From assembly GCA_050084515.1 (NCBI GenBank), contig CM114272.1, forward strand, positions 30,008,001 through 30,072,000: 64,000 bases of DNA, in the 5' to 3' direction. A program made the position numbers and the translations under genes. Positions 44,301 through 56,589 of the stretch are shown piece by piece. Positions within the stretch are counted from its first letter, which is position 1, and the number at the start of each line of letters is the position of its first letter. The notes beneath the pieces are model-generated. The model had not been told where the DNA came from and did no database searches. It saw only the letters and a list, made by a program, of their open reading frames with translations. This DNA is from Blasia pusilla (taxonomy: Eukaryota > Marchantiophyta > Marchantiopsida > Blasiales).

Positions 44301-46249
44301 TTTCGCTCCATAGAACAAAATTTTGGTCTCCGGAATGTACTCACTTCGATATAAAAAGAAATTTAAAAAATTAAGAATTCCCTCTTTCGCAAATGGATTT
44401 TCTATATATCTTTGTAACTACTTCTGGGCTGTCTAATCCTTAGATGTTTAATTCATTTTAAACTGAATCCGGAGTGGGTAAGATAAGTCAGGAAGGTAGA
44501 AAGGTAGAATGTAGATGGAGTGGGGTAAGATAAGTCGGGAAGGTAGGATGTCCTGGACCATAGTTGGGAGTTGCTAGTGCAGACTAGCAATCGTTGGGAG
44601 TGGAGTAAGATAAGTCTAGGATGTCGATAATCGTGTACCATCCTTGGGTACACTATTAAGGTAGGAGAATTACGGGAAAAGAGAATGGTAATAGTTAGTG
44701 GACTACAATTACCGGGATATATTTTGATGGGGGTGTCGAGGACCATCGTTTGGAGTTTCTGTGTGGAGTTATGGTTTGTGAAGAAAAAAACCAGATCTTA
44801 AATAACTGGTCGACACTTGGTTTCATTGGAATTTACTAAAGATTCTAATGAACAAGTAAGCCAAAACAAGACTTTTGTTGTGAAAAAAAGTCTTGTCTTA
44901 AAAATGACCATCAAATTACTTTGGAGTTGAATCTATGAGAAATTTATTATGGGTTGGTATGGATGATTAATGGATGTATTTGGTTTTCTTTTGGAGTCCA
45001 ACAACATATAGAGTTAGTAGAGTTAGATTTGGTAAGCGGAACATTATTTGGAGTCCAAAATTCAAGATATTTTGTGTAGATTTAGTGAAAATCTATCCTA
45101 TGTGTACCATTAGAGCCTATGATGTGGAATAATTGTTATCCCAAACCTTTCATGTGGTACTAGTTTCATTCTCTACAAACAAAAGTTGATGCGAGGAGTT
45201 GTGAGGATTTGCTTGCCATCTTGCCTACAAAATCTTGTCATCATTTTGTGCCTCCTAGATCAACTCTTCCACTTGGCCATATTATTCCTTACCATAATTG
45301 GAAAAAAAATTCATCCTTTCCATCTAAGGAGTGAAAGAAATCTTAAATGGCTCTCACTAGAGGCCGCAAAAATAAGAGGGTTGAGTGTGACTAGTATCCC
45401 ATTGTGGCCATATATATATTTGAGCACAACCCATAAAGGGTAGAAAAATGTGGAAGGAGTTAATTTTCTTCCGGTGTGGAAGGGAAATGAGACTCATAGA
45501 CTTTAGCTTGAGAAATATTAAAAATTATCACTAGAGGCCACAAAATTATATAGAGCTCTATGCTAAGAAGATGGAAAATGAACCAATTAATTTCCTAAGT
45601 GCCATCAACCTAAAAGGCATGGAGTAGCCATTCAAAGATGGCTACCGGAGTAAACCTAGCCACCATTCAGAGATGAAGGCTTGATAAGTGACCGGATCTT
45701 ATATTTTCATTAACAACTCCTAAGGTATGGATAGAGGGCTAATTTATGAGTGAACATGTACTTGGTGTATTTAGTGAGTTTGGAGGATGGTCATGAATCC
45801 TATCTTAATTGGAAAATATTTCACGGGACTTCACGAGAATAGAAAAGTGATAGGTGGACTCCAATTTCCAAAGAGAAACATGGGCCTAATAGAAGGAGAT
45901 ATTTGAAATGTAAATTTATATGATGGATTAAATTAAAATATAATACATAGGAATACGAATAAATGGCAGGTTTTGTTACACAATCTATATTATTATGGGA
46001 AAATTAATACTAGTCTAAATGTGATCATAGATCTAACAAATTAGAGGATAGAAGAAGTAGATGGCTAGTATGCCATACATTGGATGAAGATTGAAGAAGA
46101 GAAACTATAGGATTATCATATTCTTCATTAAATTTTTAAAAAAGTGCTTGACCTATTTATGAGTGGATCACTTCTCTTTGACTCACATGATAAATCCATT
46201 TATAAATGGATGAAATTTCAAAAATGTGTATTGGTTGATGGCAAAGAAC
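44300..46249. other. Duplicated SRA/VOC spacer, no gene
   Basis: 44300-44790 is nearly the same as 240-735. 44790-45130 matches 33670-34020 and 46010-46249 matches 35440-35690, so this is the intergenic spacer in a second copy. 45130-46010 is AT-rich, with an unrecognised plus-strand frame of 85 codons at 45186-45443. Confidence 0.5.
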
Positions 46250-46559
46250 TTCGGATCAATGGTTTCCGACTTGAGAAGACTATACTCGACATTCGATTAA
46301 TTTCAGAAAAGAATGTATGCAGGTAGATCGCTAGATTTTTTATGAGTGAATTCCTACTTCATAGGGGAGCGTTGAGAAGACTGTACTATACTTGATGCAC
46401 ATATTGGATTAGCTTCAAAAAATAATGTAGGCTTAAGATGCGTAGATTCCTACTTCATTTGGGAGGGGGGCCTGTTATTTTAATTCCAAGGTACAAGTGG
46501 AGAAAACTGAAAAAGTTTCGTTGGAAAAATCCAAAAAATATATAAAAAAAATTATAAGA

Positions 46560-47395
46560 GCTTAGCTTAATTTGGGTATATCTGGATGATTGATTGAAGC
46601 TCCTTTCAGTTGGCCGCTCTGCCCACATTTAGAATGCGGATATCTGTCACCCGTTGAGTACTGACCTCGGGCGCTGAGGTGGCACGAAAGGACATTATGC
46701 CCACCGCCGCTCTCCTCCTCCGATCGAACACCGCAGATTATCACCGCATGCACGGCGGCCGTCGTAACGGATCCTCAATCGAAGATCCGTGAGGTGTCGC
46801 AAGGAGGCGGACTCATTCGACTCGTATGTTTGTTTATCATTATCGTGATCTCATATATATCGCAGTCGCTTCGTGTCCGCCCATTCCGGTCTCGGGGATA
46901 ATTTTATAATCTTCTGTGCGAAGTTAGAAGACATACATTCGTTCTTTCTTTCCTTCTGTCGCAGTTTCTTTGTTTCCTTCTGTCGTAGTTTGTCGCAGTT
47001 TCGCGGCCTCTGCACACCGCACGCACTCATTTAGATCTGATTTGAGCGATATCCCTGAGTGAGTGGAGTGCTGAGATTTCTGAGAACGAGGGCGATGATG
47101 ATGAAGAGGTCCTCCCGCTGCCGGCGGACTCGATTCGCTCAGCGGATGATCGCGTTGCGCGTCTGACCGAGTCGATGGCCGAGGCAGTGGGAGATCTCGC
47201 GCTCGTGGGTGACTAAGGGAGCCCCGTGCTGGAAGATGAATCTGCGAGCGATGGGCTTCAGTTCCCAAGCGCGGAAAGCTCCGTGGTTCTGGCGGACAGC
47301 AGCAAGGTGGAATTTACGGGAATCAATCATGTGGCCTACTGCTGCGCCGATTTGGACGGATCGTTGGAGTTCTATTGCAGATTTCTGAGTAAATG
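46560..47395 (+). pseudogene. VOC promoter and exon 1 copy in C'
   Basis: It aligns with 35910-36785, including a kept TATA-like CATATATATCGC near 46850. The start codon region is deleted, and an in-frame TGACTAAGG is seen where the intact gene has a Glu codon (about 47210). The homology ends at the exon 1 splice donor (GAGTAAAT), as in C, so the fusion predates the duplication. Confidence 0.75.
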
Positions 47396-47396
47396 A

Positions 47397-47935
47397 TCTT
47401 CACGATTTCTTCGGACTTGGTGAGGATTGCTTTCACTTTGGCTCGAGGATCCCCAGCCTCCAGAATCTGGAAGTCTAGATCTCGCTCACGTGCAGCGTGT
47501 TCCTCGTCATCTTCGGAGGAGTTCCCATCATCTTCGTCGGTCTCCTCAGGAGAAGGAAGAATACCTGCGCTGGGATTCGGTTTAGGGCTTAGGATTCGGT
47601 CCATCAGCGCCACGAGCATCGTCCTCCAACTCCAACGTGTTTCCGATTGACCGATTGACGGTGCATTGGGTGGATACCAACCTTTCGCTGCATCCTCATG
47701 AGCGTCATTCGAAGGCTCCCCTTCGACTGCAGTCGACAGAGCTCTAGTCAAAGCGCACGGATGCCCCTTGCGAGTAATCCACATGCAGTCTTCCTCTTCC
47801 TTGTTGAGCGCCAGTCGCATTTCAATCCTCTTCTTCTGCTGGGCTGAGAAGAGTATCCAGGAGTGATGGCTCATTCATACGGGCATCATCATTTTCAGGT
47901 TCCAAAATTGACAGTCGTGCAGGAGACTTGTGGCA
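47397..47935 (-). pseudogene. SRA gene reversed fragment in C'
   Basis: A minus-strand frame of 183 codons (47323-47874) runs through GWYPPNAPS, EDDGNSSEDDEE and ILEAGDPRAKVKAILTKSEE, the acidic linker region of the SRA gene, and on through the junction into antisense VOC. The open frame is partly chance, since it crosses the fusion point. It is an arm of the inverted arrangement. Confidence 0.7.
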
Positions 47936-48480
47936 AGGTATCTGAGACGCCAGGATATTTTGCTCCTACTAGTTCCTCCTGCTCCTCCACCAGCAGCATC
48001 CGTCGACGTCGAGCCGTCTGCGAATTCTGAATTAGGACCCGTTGCGTTGATATGACGACGGCGAGCTGCTCGCTAGACGACTCGAATGGAGTTCGATGGA
48101 GAACGCAAAACCGCCCGTTCCGAAGCCTGGACCGCGGTGTTGGGGTCGAATGCAAATCTTTCAAGGACCTTGATCTTCTGACCGAGCTGACATCCCGTCG
48201 CACTCGTCGAGGCTTGTTGGGGCCGAATGCAAATCTTTCAAGGGCCTTGATCTTCTGACCGAGCTGACATCCCGTGGCACTCGTCGAGGCTTGGAGATTC
48301 GGAGCTGCTGGTTCCAGAACCTCGAGTGGAATCACTACGTTTACGTTCGGATGCAGACCTGAATGCGTGATAAAAGGCTCCAGCGCGACTCGAGCTCGGA
48401 GTGTCCACGGGCGGTGCCAGAAACGGAAGCATGGTCGGTGGCGAAGGTAGAAAAGCACCAAATTATTCAATGGAATCAAA
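47936..48480 (-). pseudogene. Unrecognised reversed fragment in C'
   Basis: This is a 194-codon minus-strand frame (47895-48479) with LEPAAPNLQASTSATGCQLG and similar pieces, the counterpart of 13930-14550. About 80 bp is duplicated in tandem here (about 48149-48297) but not in C; the second unit differs at a few positions. The origin is unknown. Confidence 0.4.
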
Positions 48481-50110
48481 ATCGATAGGCTCCTCCTGGA
48501 ACCCTGGACATTCTTCCATTGTAGAGACGTGGTGAGAACTGCAGACCCACATAATCGCGAAGAAACTCGTCGTCGAAGAACACCAGCGAGCCGAGAGGTA
48601 GTGCGAAGTTCGTTTCCTTCTTCCTAGTCGTTCGAACGTTCGGAGTGGAGAGAGTCGGAGGGTCATCTCTGCTGTGGCCGGTGGTTTGGTAAGCTCGCAA
48701 GGAGACTTTGTCAGCTCGAAAGTGCTTTCCCGGTGAAGAGGACGGTCCAGCAGGCGAGCTAGCTCGAGAGGAGGCACGCTTGCGGTGGATAGCTCGTACT
48801 GTTGTCAATTAAATCAGATTTATCTTCCACGAGAGTGTGTAAGATTGTTAGGGGAGGAGCGTTTTCGTTCCAAAGCTCGCTTAGTCCTCAGCTCGGATTG
48901 TTAGGGGAGTGGAGTGGAGCGTTTTCGTTCCAAAGCTCGCTTAGTCCTCAGCTCGGATTGTTAGGGGAGTGGAGTGGAGCGTTTTCGTTGCAAAGCTTGC
49001 TTAGGCGTGCGCTTGGAGTACTTTAATATGTGGGCAGGGGAGTTTCGAAGCGACCTCGTGATCAGCAGCGCTTAGTGGTGGGAGGAATATCAGGAGGAGA
49101 ACCTGAGCTCTGTTAATCACACTTCGAAGGGAGTGCCAACGTTCTGCCATCTTGTGGTGTGAGCGGAGACCATGAGAACCAAAGTCGTTCCTCCTAATTT
49201 GGAACGTTGGAATGATCGAGGCCCACCTCCGGGAGAGAGGAAGACGATCGGTGCGCTTCGCCTGAAGGAGTTCAAGGCTTCGGAATTCGCAAACGGCTCG
49301 ACGGAAGCTGCTGGAGCAGGAGAAACTAGTAGGGGCCAGATCGATTCGAGCTGCTAGTGCCATCCCGCCACGAGTGCCCTTCTTCGAGCAGACAGATCCT
49401 GTCGTCTTAGGGACCTTGGCACGAGTCTACCCTGCAGCAGGTGCACTCTAACGGGCACGAGTGGCAATTCTGGAACCGGAAGATGATGATGCCGACATGA
49501 ATGAGGCATCACTCCTGGATATTCCGTGCCAGCATATTTGGACGACCTGGAGGGGCTTATTCATGTTGCGAATGAAGAGGACTAAGGGGAGGACTTTCCT
49601 GTTTGTCTTTGTCTATCAATCGGATGAAGTGGAGATTGCTCATGTTGATTCTCAATCGTCCGGCATCACTCATTCAGTTGGGAGGGATTCAGGTCGTATG
49701 GACATCTACGCTCCATCACTCATTCGGTTGGGAGGGATTCAGGTTGTATAGAGCAGAAGAAGAGGATCGAAATGCGACCGACGACCGACGATCGAAAGAC
49801 TCCAAGTGGATTACTCGTGAAAGAGCCGACTTCAAAGCGGTCAAGCTCCTCTTGAAGCGAGGATAGTACACGAGGAGTGCCGGAGTTTGTGGGGAGATCC
49901 CCGGATCGTCTGGGAGATTGTCATAACCACCGCGTAAACTGCACGGGGGTTATTTCCGAGTGCCCCGGGAGCTCGGAAGAGAGGCTCTTGAAGAGAGGCA
50001 ATTTAGGCCCTCTCAACATCTTTGAAAAAAATTTGGATATACGACGAGCTTTACATAGTGCAGTCATGGTAATTTTCACCTTGATCAGGAACCCAGGCCA
50101 GGCAACATTG
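48481..50110 (+). pseudogene. SRA gene forward copy with promoter and start in C'
   Basis: The region 48600-48835 matches the upstream part of the SRA gene (reverse of 32280-32520), followed by three tandem units of about 60 bp (48845-49017). Then comes the coding start MRTKVVPPNLERWNDR at 49172 with PPPGERKTIGALRLKE, ended by a stop at 49357. Later pieces (QSDEVEIAHV, GRDSGRMDIYA; VGRSPDR) are out of frame with large deletions. The SRA domain itself is mostly lost (about 49880-50110). The first 61 codons could still be translated. Confidence 0.65.
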
Positions 50111-51760
50111 CTTTCGACCTTTGCTACAGTCTAGACAGGAAGCTATGGACTTCACTAAATCGTTGTACAGATATGAGGATTTCAATTTTCGTTTTGTTAG
50201 TGTGATTGCTAGCTAGTACCACATCCTTTTTGCCTTGAGGAATCCAGGACAGTCACGAGTGCCTTTCTGCAGGCCAGACATGGCAGGCAACTGTACACTC
50301 GATCTTCACTTCAAAATCATTGTACAGACTTGAGGATTTTGAGTATTTTTTCAATTTTGCTCCATAGAACAAAATTTTGGTCTAAGAAATGTACTCAGTA
50401 GAATGACTGGTTTTTTTTCCTTTCGCGTTTGTTTCAGCTCTTTTTGGCTTCACCATCTTCTTCTAGAATTTTGCATGCCTCCTATCATTCATTCTGTATG
50501 TGCCATCAGATCTGATTGTTACTTCTTCCTGTGCCTTTCCATTCTAGACCTCACTACGCGAGCATGCTCTACACTCTCTAGATCTGAAGCATCCATCAAG
50601 AATCTGTTAAGAATTTCCGAGTGAATGGACGTGAAAGGAATTGAGAAAAGTTTCCCGTAGCATCAAACTTTCTGGAAGCCTTTACAAAAGTGGTTACGTA
50701 CGATGAGGAGATCGAGCTTGATCTTGGATTTCAGAGTGGAGAAAGGCTAAGCCCTTTGTTGGAGCTCCATCATGCAGGAAAACAACTGACTTTTTTAACT
50801 TGTGGAGGATCCCAATTGATACTAGGATCACTAATAGCCATTTAATAAGATGGCTATGGATATATCCCTTGAAGTCCTTTCATATGCTAAGGAACAACTT
50901 CTTATTCTTCAAGTAAGGAATAAGTGACTGATTCTTGTGGGTAGAGAGAAGAAATCGGAGAGAGTGTCAGCCAAATTCTGGCCAGAAGTAGACATCATTA
51001 GAGCAGTGCAGGAAAGAAAGCGAGTGATTTGAAACCCACTAGTCTCGTCTGCTAGAGGAGGGGACCAAGTAGTTTCCTTTCCCACCGCTTACAGTTTGTG
51101 ACTTTTGGGCCATATCAACCTGACAAATTCCGGCTAAAACTGCACAACAGTTACGAATTGTAAGCAGTTGAGACCACACCGTAACATGTCCACGCCCTGC
51201 CCTGCCCGAAGTAGATCCTTCTTCACCTGTTTGCTGTTCGTGAGCAGCAAAAGAATCACGAGAAGCGTACTCGGCTTTGGCGGGAGCTCTAATCTCAAAT
51301 CGGCACCAAATCGGCTCCAGAAACTCGCACACCATCGAATCAAAAGTGCTGAAAAAAAAAACACAGCAAACAAACCAAGAAAACAAACACCCACCACACC
51401 ACCCGTCCACTGATGAGCAAATTTTGCTTCGCCCGATTATGAATCGGAGAATCGAGAGCGTGAAGTTCAATTTTTAAAAAAGAATCATGCCTGATCGTCA
51501 TCTCAGATGCTTATGAAAATGAATCCATTCTCACTGCCGACTCCTATAACCTGCTTCACTTCTTCAGCTTCTCGAATGCACATTAGCACTCCCCGGTAGC
51601 AGAAAACTGTAAATATAGTAAGTTTCTTATCTTATCTCGAGGTTGGAAAAAAAGTGATTTTCTTGTCGAAGGTAAGTAAGTCAAATGTCTCACTATCCAC
51701 TAAAAAGAGAGTTCTCGTTTTCTTGGGGAACTTCTAAAATAAAAGCAAGCTTCTAAGAAA
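50111..51760. other. SRA 3' flank and unrecognised end of C'
   Basis: 50111-50880 follows 15990-16880 closely. 50920-51760 follows 16890-17736, with the minus-strand frame 51039-51470 of 143 codons. No new features were seen. Confidence 0.4.
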
Positions 51761-52080
51761 TTTGGGATACTACTAAACCCTAGTTAGCAATTCGTAATTC
51801 CCTAATCCTATGGAAGTTCTTCACTGGAAACATACAAGATTTAGAATTTACATGCTCATGAATCATTGAATCCCATGTAGTGGGAAATATTAGGTTGCTA
51901 GTGGAGATGCTCGGAGGAGGGACTTTTCCCCAAGCCACACAATATGTGGAGTGGTTAGATGCCATTATTGTTTTAAGGAGGATTCATCTAGATATCCTTT
52001 ATAGACAGGAGGGAGAGATCTTAGGATGGAGAGACTATTCCCCAATCCTAGCAGAAAATGGTATTCCCGCCCAGAAAATG
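51761..52080 (-). repeat. LTR end fragment fused to element A'
   Basis: It begins TTTGGGATACTACTAAACCC with the same upstream flank as 17737, so it descends from the same insertion. After about 310 bp the LTR sequence stops and integrase sequence of A' begins, at about 52080-52090. Confidence 0.65.
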
Positions 52081-52084
52081 GTCT

Positions 52085-52560
52085 CTGGATGATCTCGCGA
52101 AGTAATGTAGTGGTCGATCATTGCCAGATCACACAAGGCGTGAAACTTCCCGCGGAATTCTATACCCTAGTCTGTCAACACCTTAGTTGGTGTGTCGTAA
52201 TGACTTAGCACTCGATCTACGGAGGCATACGCTACTCCCTCACTCGCTTTGTGAGATGATGCAATCAACTCTATCCACTTCGAGAAGTGCTCGACCATCA
52301 CCAACACATAATCACTATGGCCCTCCGTCAAAGGCAAAGGTCCTGCAAAATCCAAACTCCATCTATAACCTAAACCCATGATCAAAAGTGGATGCAACTA
52401 TGGAGTTGGAGCATTGAAGGATGCTTGGACTCGATCACACACCATGCATCTGGCAACAAACTGGTGAACGTTAATCTGCATGCCTCGCTACCAATACTGA
52501 ATCGGAAGCAAGCTATATGTCCGCTTCACTCCAAAATAATCCAATTTCTTGTGCGCATGA
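52085..52560 (-). pseudogene. Integrase of element A' (truncated)
   Basis: The minus strand shows GLGYRWSLDFAGPLPLTEGH, then DYVLVMVEHFSKWIEL, LSHYDTPTKVLTD and, after a frame change, CDLAMIDH-like sequence up to SRD. Upstream at 52440-52560 is the HHCC-type zinc-binding part. The Glu of the catalytic triad would lie beyond the break at 52085 and is missing. This region is not present in A. Confidence 0.75.
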
Positions 52561-53290
52561 CGCATCAAAGGATGAGGCACTACACGCACTCTACCATCCT
52601 CCCACACTCGCAACATATGTGTCCCCCCCCAGCGGAACCGTCTGGCCCGTTGTAGGATCCGATCCCGCTCTCTAGTATCCACTATGCTCGATCCGTTGCT
52701 AATACGCAGATACTCCAAGACTACTTCATCATCGTGAATATCTCGGCCACTTGTGATCTCCTCACCGGCCTCAAGATCCAAGGACTCTCCATCATACCTC
52801 GCTATCAAAGTCTCCACACTTTGGCTCTTCATAGCCAACAAGCCTAAATAGGCTGACGCGTGCCATCCTCGCACTGACTCCTCATCACTCTCTCCATGCC
52901 ATTGAGCTATAGTCGCATCTTGCTGAATCGAGCATGGGTTACGACTCAACTCATCTGCATCCTCGTTGAGCGTCCCAGGTCTATGTACCATCTGAAAATC
53001 GTACTCCTGCAGCAATGGAGCCTATCTCGCAAGCTTCCCCGTAAGATTTTTGGACTCCATAAACCACTTTAGTGCTAGATGATGAGTGACGATGGTAAAG
53101 GGGCTACCAAATAAGTAACACCTTAAATATGCGACAGCCTACATCCTAGCCAAGCACTCATCCTCATACAAGCTATACTTCGCTTGTACAACGTTGTTCA
53201 AACGGCTAGCGTAAGCCACGATAAACTCTCTATCCTCATCATCATGTTGGATGACCACCGCTCCAAGCCCCAACATGCTCCAAATCTCGA
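52488..53290 (-). pseudogene. RNase H and linker of element A'
   Basis: A 175-codon frame (52488-53015) starts at EYDFQMVHRPGTLNEDADEL and runs through the acidic linker into the zinc-binding start of integrase (GVKRTYSLLPIQYW), showing RNase H and integrase in one frame. The core upstream carries the same His in place of Asp as A and an in-frame stop. In A' the conserved Gly of DGLSR is Glu. Confidence 0.7.
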
Positions 53291-53379
53291 GCAATCGAAA
53301 GGACGCCCCTAATTGGTCTCCTCAAGATGGGCGCGGACATCAATGTCCCTGAGCGGCTAAAATGCTCGCTCTTGCTCAT

Positions 53380-54330
53380 CCCCACTGCCACTCATGATCC
53401 ACCTTAGTGACTTCGCAATCGAACTGAATCCCTTGACGTATCGCCGATAGAAGTTCGCCAATCCCATGATGCACGAACGCAGCTCACATTTGTAGAACGT
53501 GGAATGCGTGAAATAGTCTCTACTTTGTCTCATCGAACACTAAGGCCACTGGGTATATCGTATGACCCAAGTACTCAATCTGGTCGTAGAAGAACTTACA
53601 CTTGCCTAGACGTGGCTTCACCCATGTAATTGCAATCATCAAAACACCTCCTCTAGATGTTGCTCATGCTCTTCAACCGTGGCACTTAGACGACGATGTC
53701 ATCAATATAACACCTAGCAAAATCTAGACCTGCCAAGATCCTATCCATGACCCTCTAGAACTCAGCCCGAGTATTCTTTAACCCAAATAATAAGAACCGC
53801 CAGTTTTATAAATAATCCTTCCCGTGAGGATCGATGCCCCAAAATGCCAAATTTTCCTGTCCACCAACTGAGGAGCAGCAGACTAATGGTATTCGGCTCG
53901 CAAATCCAATGAAGTAAAGATCTCTCGTGACCAATCGCATGAAAGATCGCCTCAATAGTGGGTATGGCATACCTATCGGACTTCGTTAACCAATTGATAG
54001 GTTGCTAATCCCCACACATCCGCCTATCCGTCCTGTTTCCATGCACATCCTTCTTGGCAAGGATGACAATCGCAGATGCATACTCCCCATGCGATATCTC
54101 CATTAGTCTAGCTCCAACCAAGTCCTAGCTCCTATTCTGAATCGAGCCTTCTCCATATCCATCGTGTAGGGTTGTTGGAAGATCGGCGTATCACTTGACA
54201 ACTCAATGCGGATCCTTTGTCCCTTGAGTACCCAAATCCTCCATGCTAAACGCAAAGTGGCTCCTATAACTTCTAAGGAACTGATGTATTCGGCGCCGCT
54301 CTTCTCTTGTTAACTCAAGGCCCATATCTG
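53380..54330 (-). pseudogene. Reverse transcriptase of element A'
   Basis: YIDD is kept at 53698-53709. The fingers and palm motifs match A but with extra single-base losses (for example near 53925 and 54145) that break the frame further. Confidence 0.75.
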
Positions 54331-54689
54331 GCTTCCAAGTCTCCATCGTGACTACGGTAGGACTCTCCGGTGCGGGTATTGATGGTTGTTATGGTGCAAC
54401 CCCGTCTTGAACACCAACAGTTGGCGCTCTCCCCGCAACCAGCGCAAACTCTAATCTTCTCCATATGTAGTGCCCGGAACTACGCTCGATGTTGTGGCTA
54501 TCATCTCTTGGCGCACTGCAAAACATCCCAAGAAGTCTAAGGGTATCTCTCCCAATCTCCCCTGGTGTGTCGATCTCCTCGAGTCTCATCCCCAGCGAGT
54601 GCCTCCACCGTCTCGGTAGGCATGGGGCTCACCAACAACCGCTGTGATCTGTTGTGATCTCATCTGACGCTGCTCAGCCACTCCCAAGC

Positions 54690-55640
54690 TAAAGATCCAT
54701 GTCAAGCAGTTCAGGTCGTCGTGATGCCTCTGACGCTAACGTTAGTGCCGTCACTCTTGTGGGAAATCCCATCGCCCGCTCTCTCTCGTAGGCGTTGGGC
54801 TTCACCAACCTCTCAACATGGTCATCCCAAACCAAGTCAGGACCGGCCTCCTTGTATGTATATGAAGTGGAAAAACTCACAAACATGGGAAAGGCTGCCC
54901 GCGGCCGGCCTACCCTGTTGACCACTGTCAACGGCGGTCGATCATCGTGCCTCACTACCTGTGATTGACGACCCAGATCAAGAATGGAATCCACTAACAA
55001 GTGGGAGAGGCGCTCCACTCTTGCTCATGCCCTCCGTAATACCTTGTGTGGTACCATGTTGGTCCACCCTAGACGCGGGCTATATGCTCGAGAACCCACA
55101 CTTGCCGCATCCAAAACTATGATGGGCCGATCCAGGCACGCACATGATGTGCACTCGTCACCATTCGTGACATGGAATCGCCTAAGATCAGTACATTCTC
55201 CAGAATTTAAGCCGGAGAACGGGACTGATGCTCCTGTAAATATCTCAAGACCCTCAACATCTCCCATAATAACCTAGATCGAGTGTCAGCCAACCCGATG
55301 CCTCGTCCAACACTCGATTGACCCTGACATGGCCAACCTTCAATGACCAAATCAATGGTCCCTACCGGCTCCAAGTCTTGCGCCCCTAGCAACAAAATAT
55401 CCCTCGGTAGGGAACTCTAGTACTTCTATACCACGGACGCAGACAACAAGTTGGGAAAACGTAGGCGTAACTGCGCGACATGTCGTAGTGAGATGCGCCT
55501 TGCAACATCATCATTCTCCACACACAGGTACTACTGCACTTGCACTTTTGCTTGCAAAATAACAGCTAACCCGATGCTAATCCCTCCAAAAAGATCCAAC
55601 GTCTGAATATCCTCCTTTGGAATACGCCACACAATGGGTG
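54690..55640 (-). pseudogene. Cytosine-5 methyltransferase of element A'
   Basis: Motif I DLFGGISIG is at 55570-55596. Motif IV GWPCQGQS has its Cys at 55327-55329. ILENV follows after a new stop that replaces the Tyr of AYILENV. GSRAYSPRLGWTN and ERERAMGFPT lie further down (55025-55267, 54689-55018). The stop after motif I is shared with A. The two copies keep all key catalytic residues despite many third-base and indel differences. Confidence 0.85.
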
Positions 55641-56089
55641 TGGTATCCAAGGGTGTCATCCTAGCAGTCCTTGCTACCTCGGGTTTCTCACACCCGTCAT
55701 GCTCTGGTGCAAATGCCTCGCTCCACGCGGTCTGCACGTGCTCATCTGCCAATTGTGAAATCTCCTCAGTCGAGCCCCAACGAAAAGTCTCCTCCATGGA
55801 ATGATGCGACTACCATAACACTGCTCTCCATAGAGATGTCAGGAACGGGAGTATCCTCTCCATGTACATGTCCCTCAATCAAATCACTAGGCCCGGTGAT
55901 ATCATTGCTACATGCTGCTAAGGTCACCACCTCTCTTGGCCGTCGTTCGATTCACATGTGCAATGATCGAGCTGATCGAGCAGTGATCGAGTGCTCGATC
56001 ACTGCACCTATGAATCGAAGAGATAATGAGCTAAGGCACCCATCACTTAACTACCATCATGGTCTGTAGGACAATGACTCCTCCTAGTA

Positions 56090-56425
56090 ATAGAGGGAAA
56101 ATCCCATCGGGTATAACACTGCTCCACCAACCAAGACGTCGTAGAACTCTGCATTAGTCACTATCGCCTTCGCTCGCACCACGGACTCATCTGTAGGATG
56201 TCCCATGTTAATCCTCACCACGACCTCCTATCAGGTGATATACTATGTGGTACTCAATCCACCCAAGGATGTCTGTATCCGGCATGGACAACGCTCCACA
56301 TCGGCTCTCGTCAAGCCCAATCCTCTTAATGACACTTTCCCCAGCATCAGGGGTCGCGCTCTTGAATCCAACAAGACGCGCTGCGTACTAAAAGCTCTAC
56401 CTCCAAGACTCACCAACTAGAAGAC
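56090..56425 (-). pseudogene. Aspartic protease of element A'
   Basis: It carries the same DSRAR active-site loop, EVVVRIN stretch and YDVLVGGAVLYPMGF as A. The shared Gly-to-Arg change shows that the parent element was already protease-defective, or used a variant loop. Confidence 0.65.
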
Positions 56426-56589
56426 CTCTCCTCGGTTATCCAACAACACAACACCAAGAGAAGCCATCCCACGCTCTATCGCGGGTCGAGCGGGCATCTG
56501 CGCCATCCTAGCAACCGCAGCCTGCCATAAATGTGACGTGGACGGCCCGAGCATACGCTCCAAGGGCACCTCCATTACCTCCTCTACAA

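Larger units (their letters stand above)
46250..51760. other. Composite module C', second copy
   Basis: It has the same order of pieces as 12190-17736: VOC upstream and exon 1 (plus), reversed SRA pieces (minus), reversed unrecognised piece, forward SRA pieces, SRA 3' flank, and unrecognised end. It differs by keeping about 770 bp with the SRA promoter and start region (48541-49311) and by lacking the hairpin cluster of C. Its left side continues into the spacer (44790-46249), so it keeps the natural context of the VOC gene better than C does. Confidence 0.65.
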
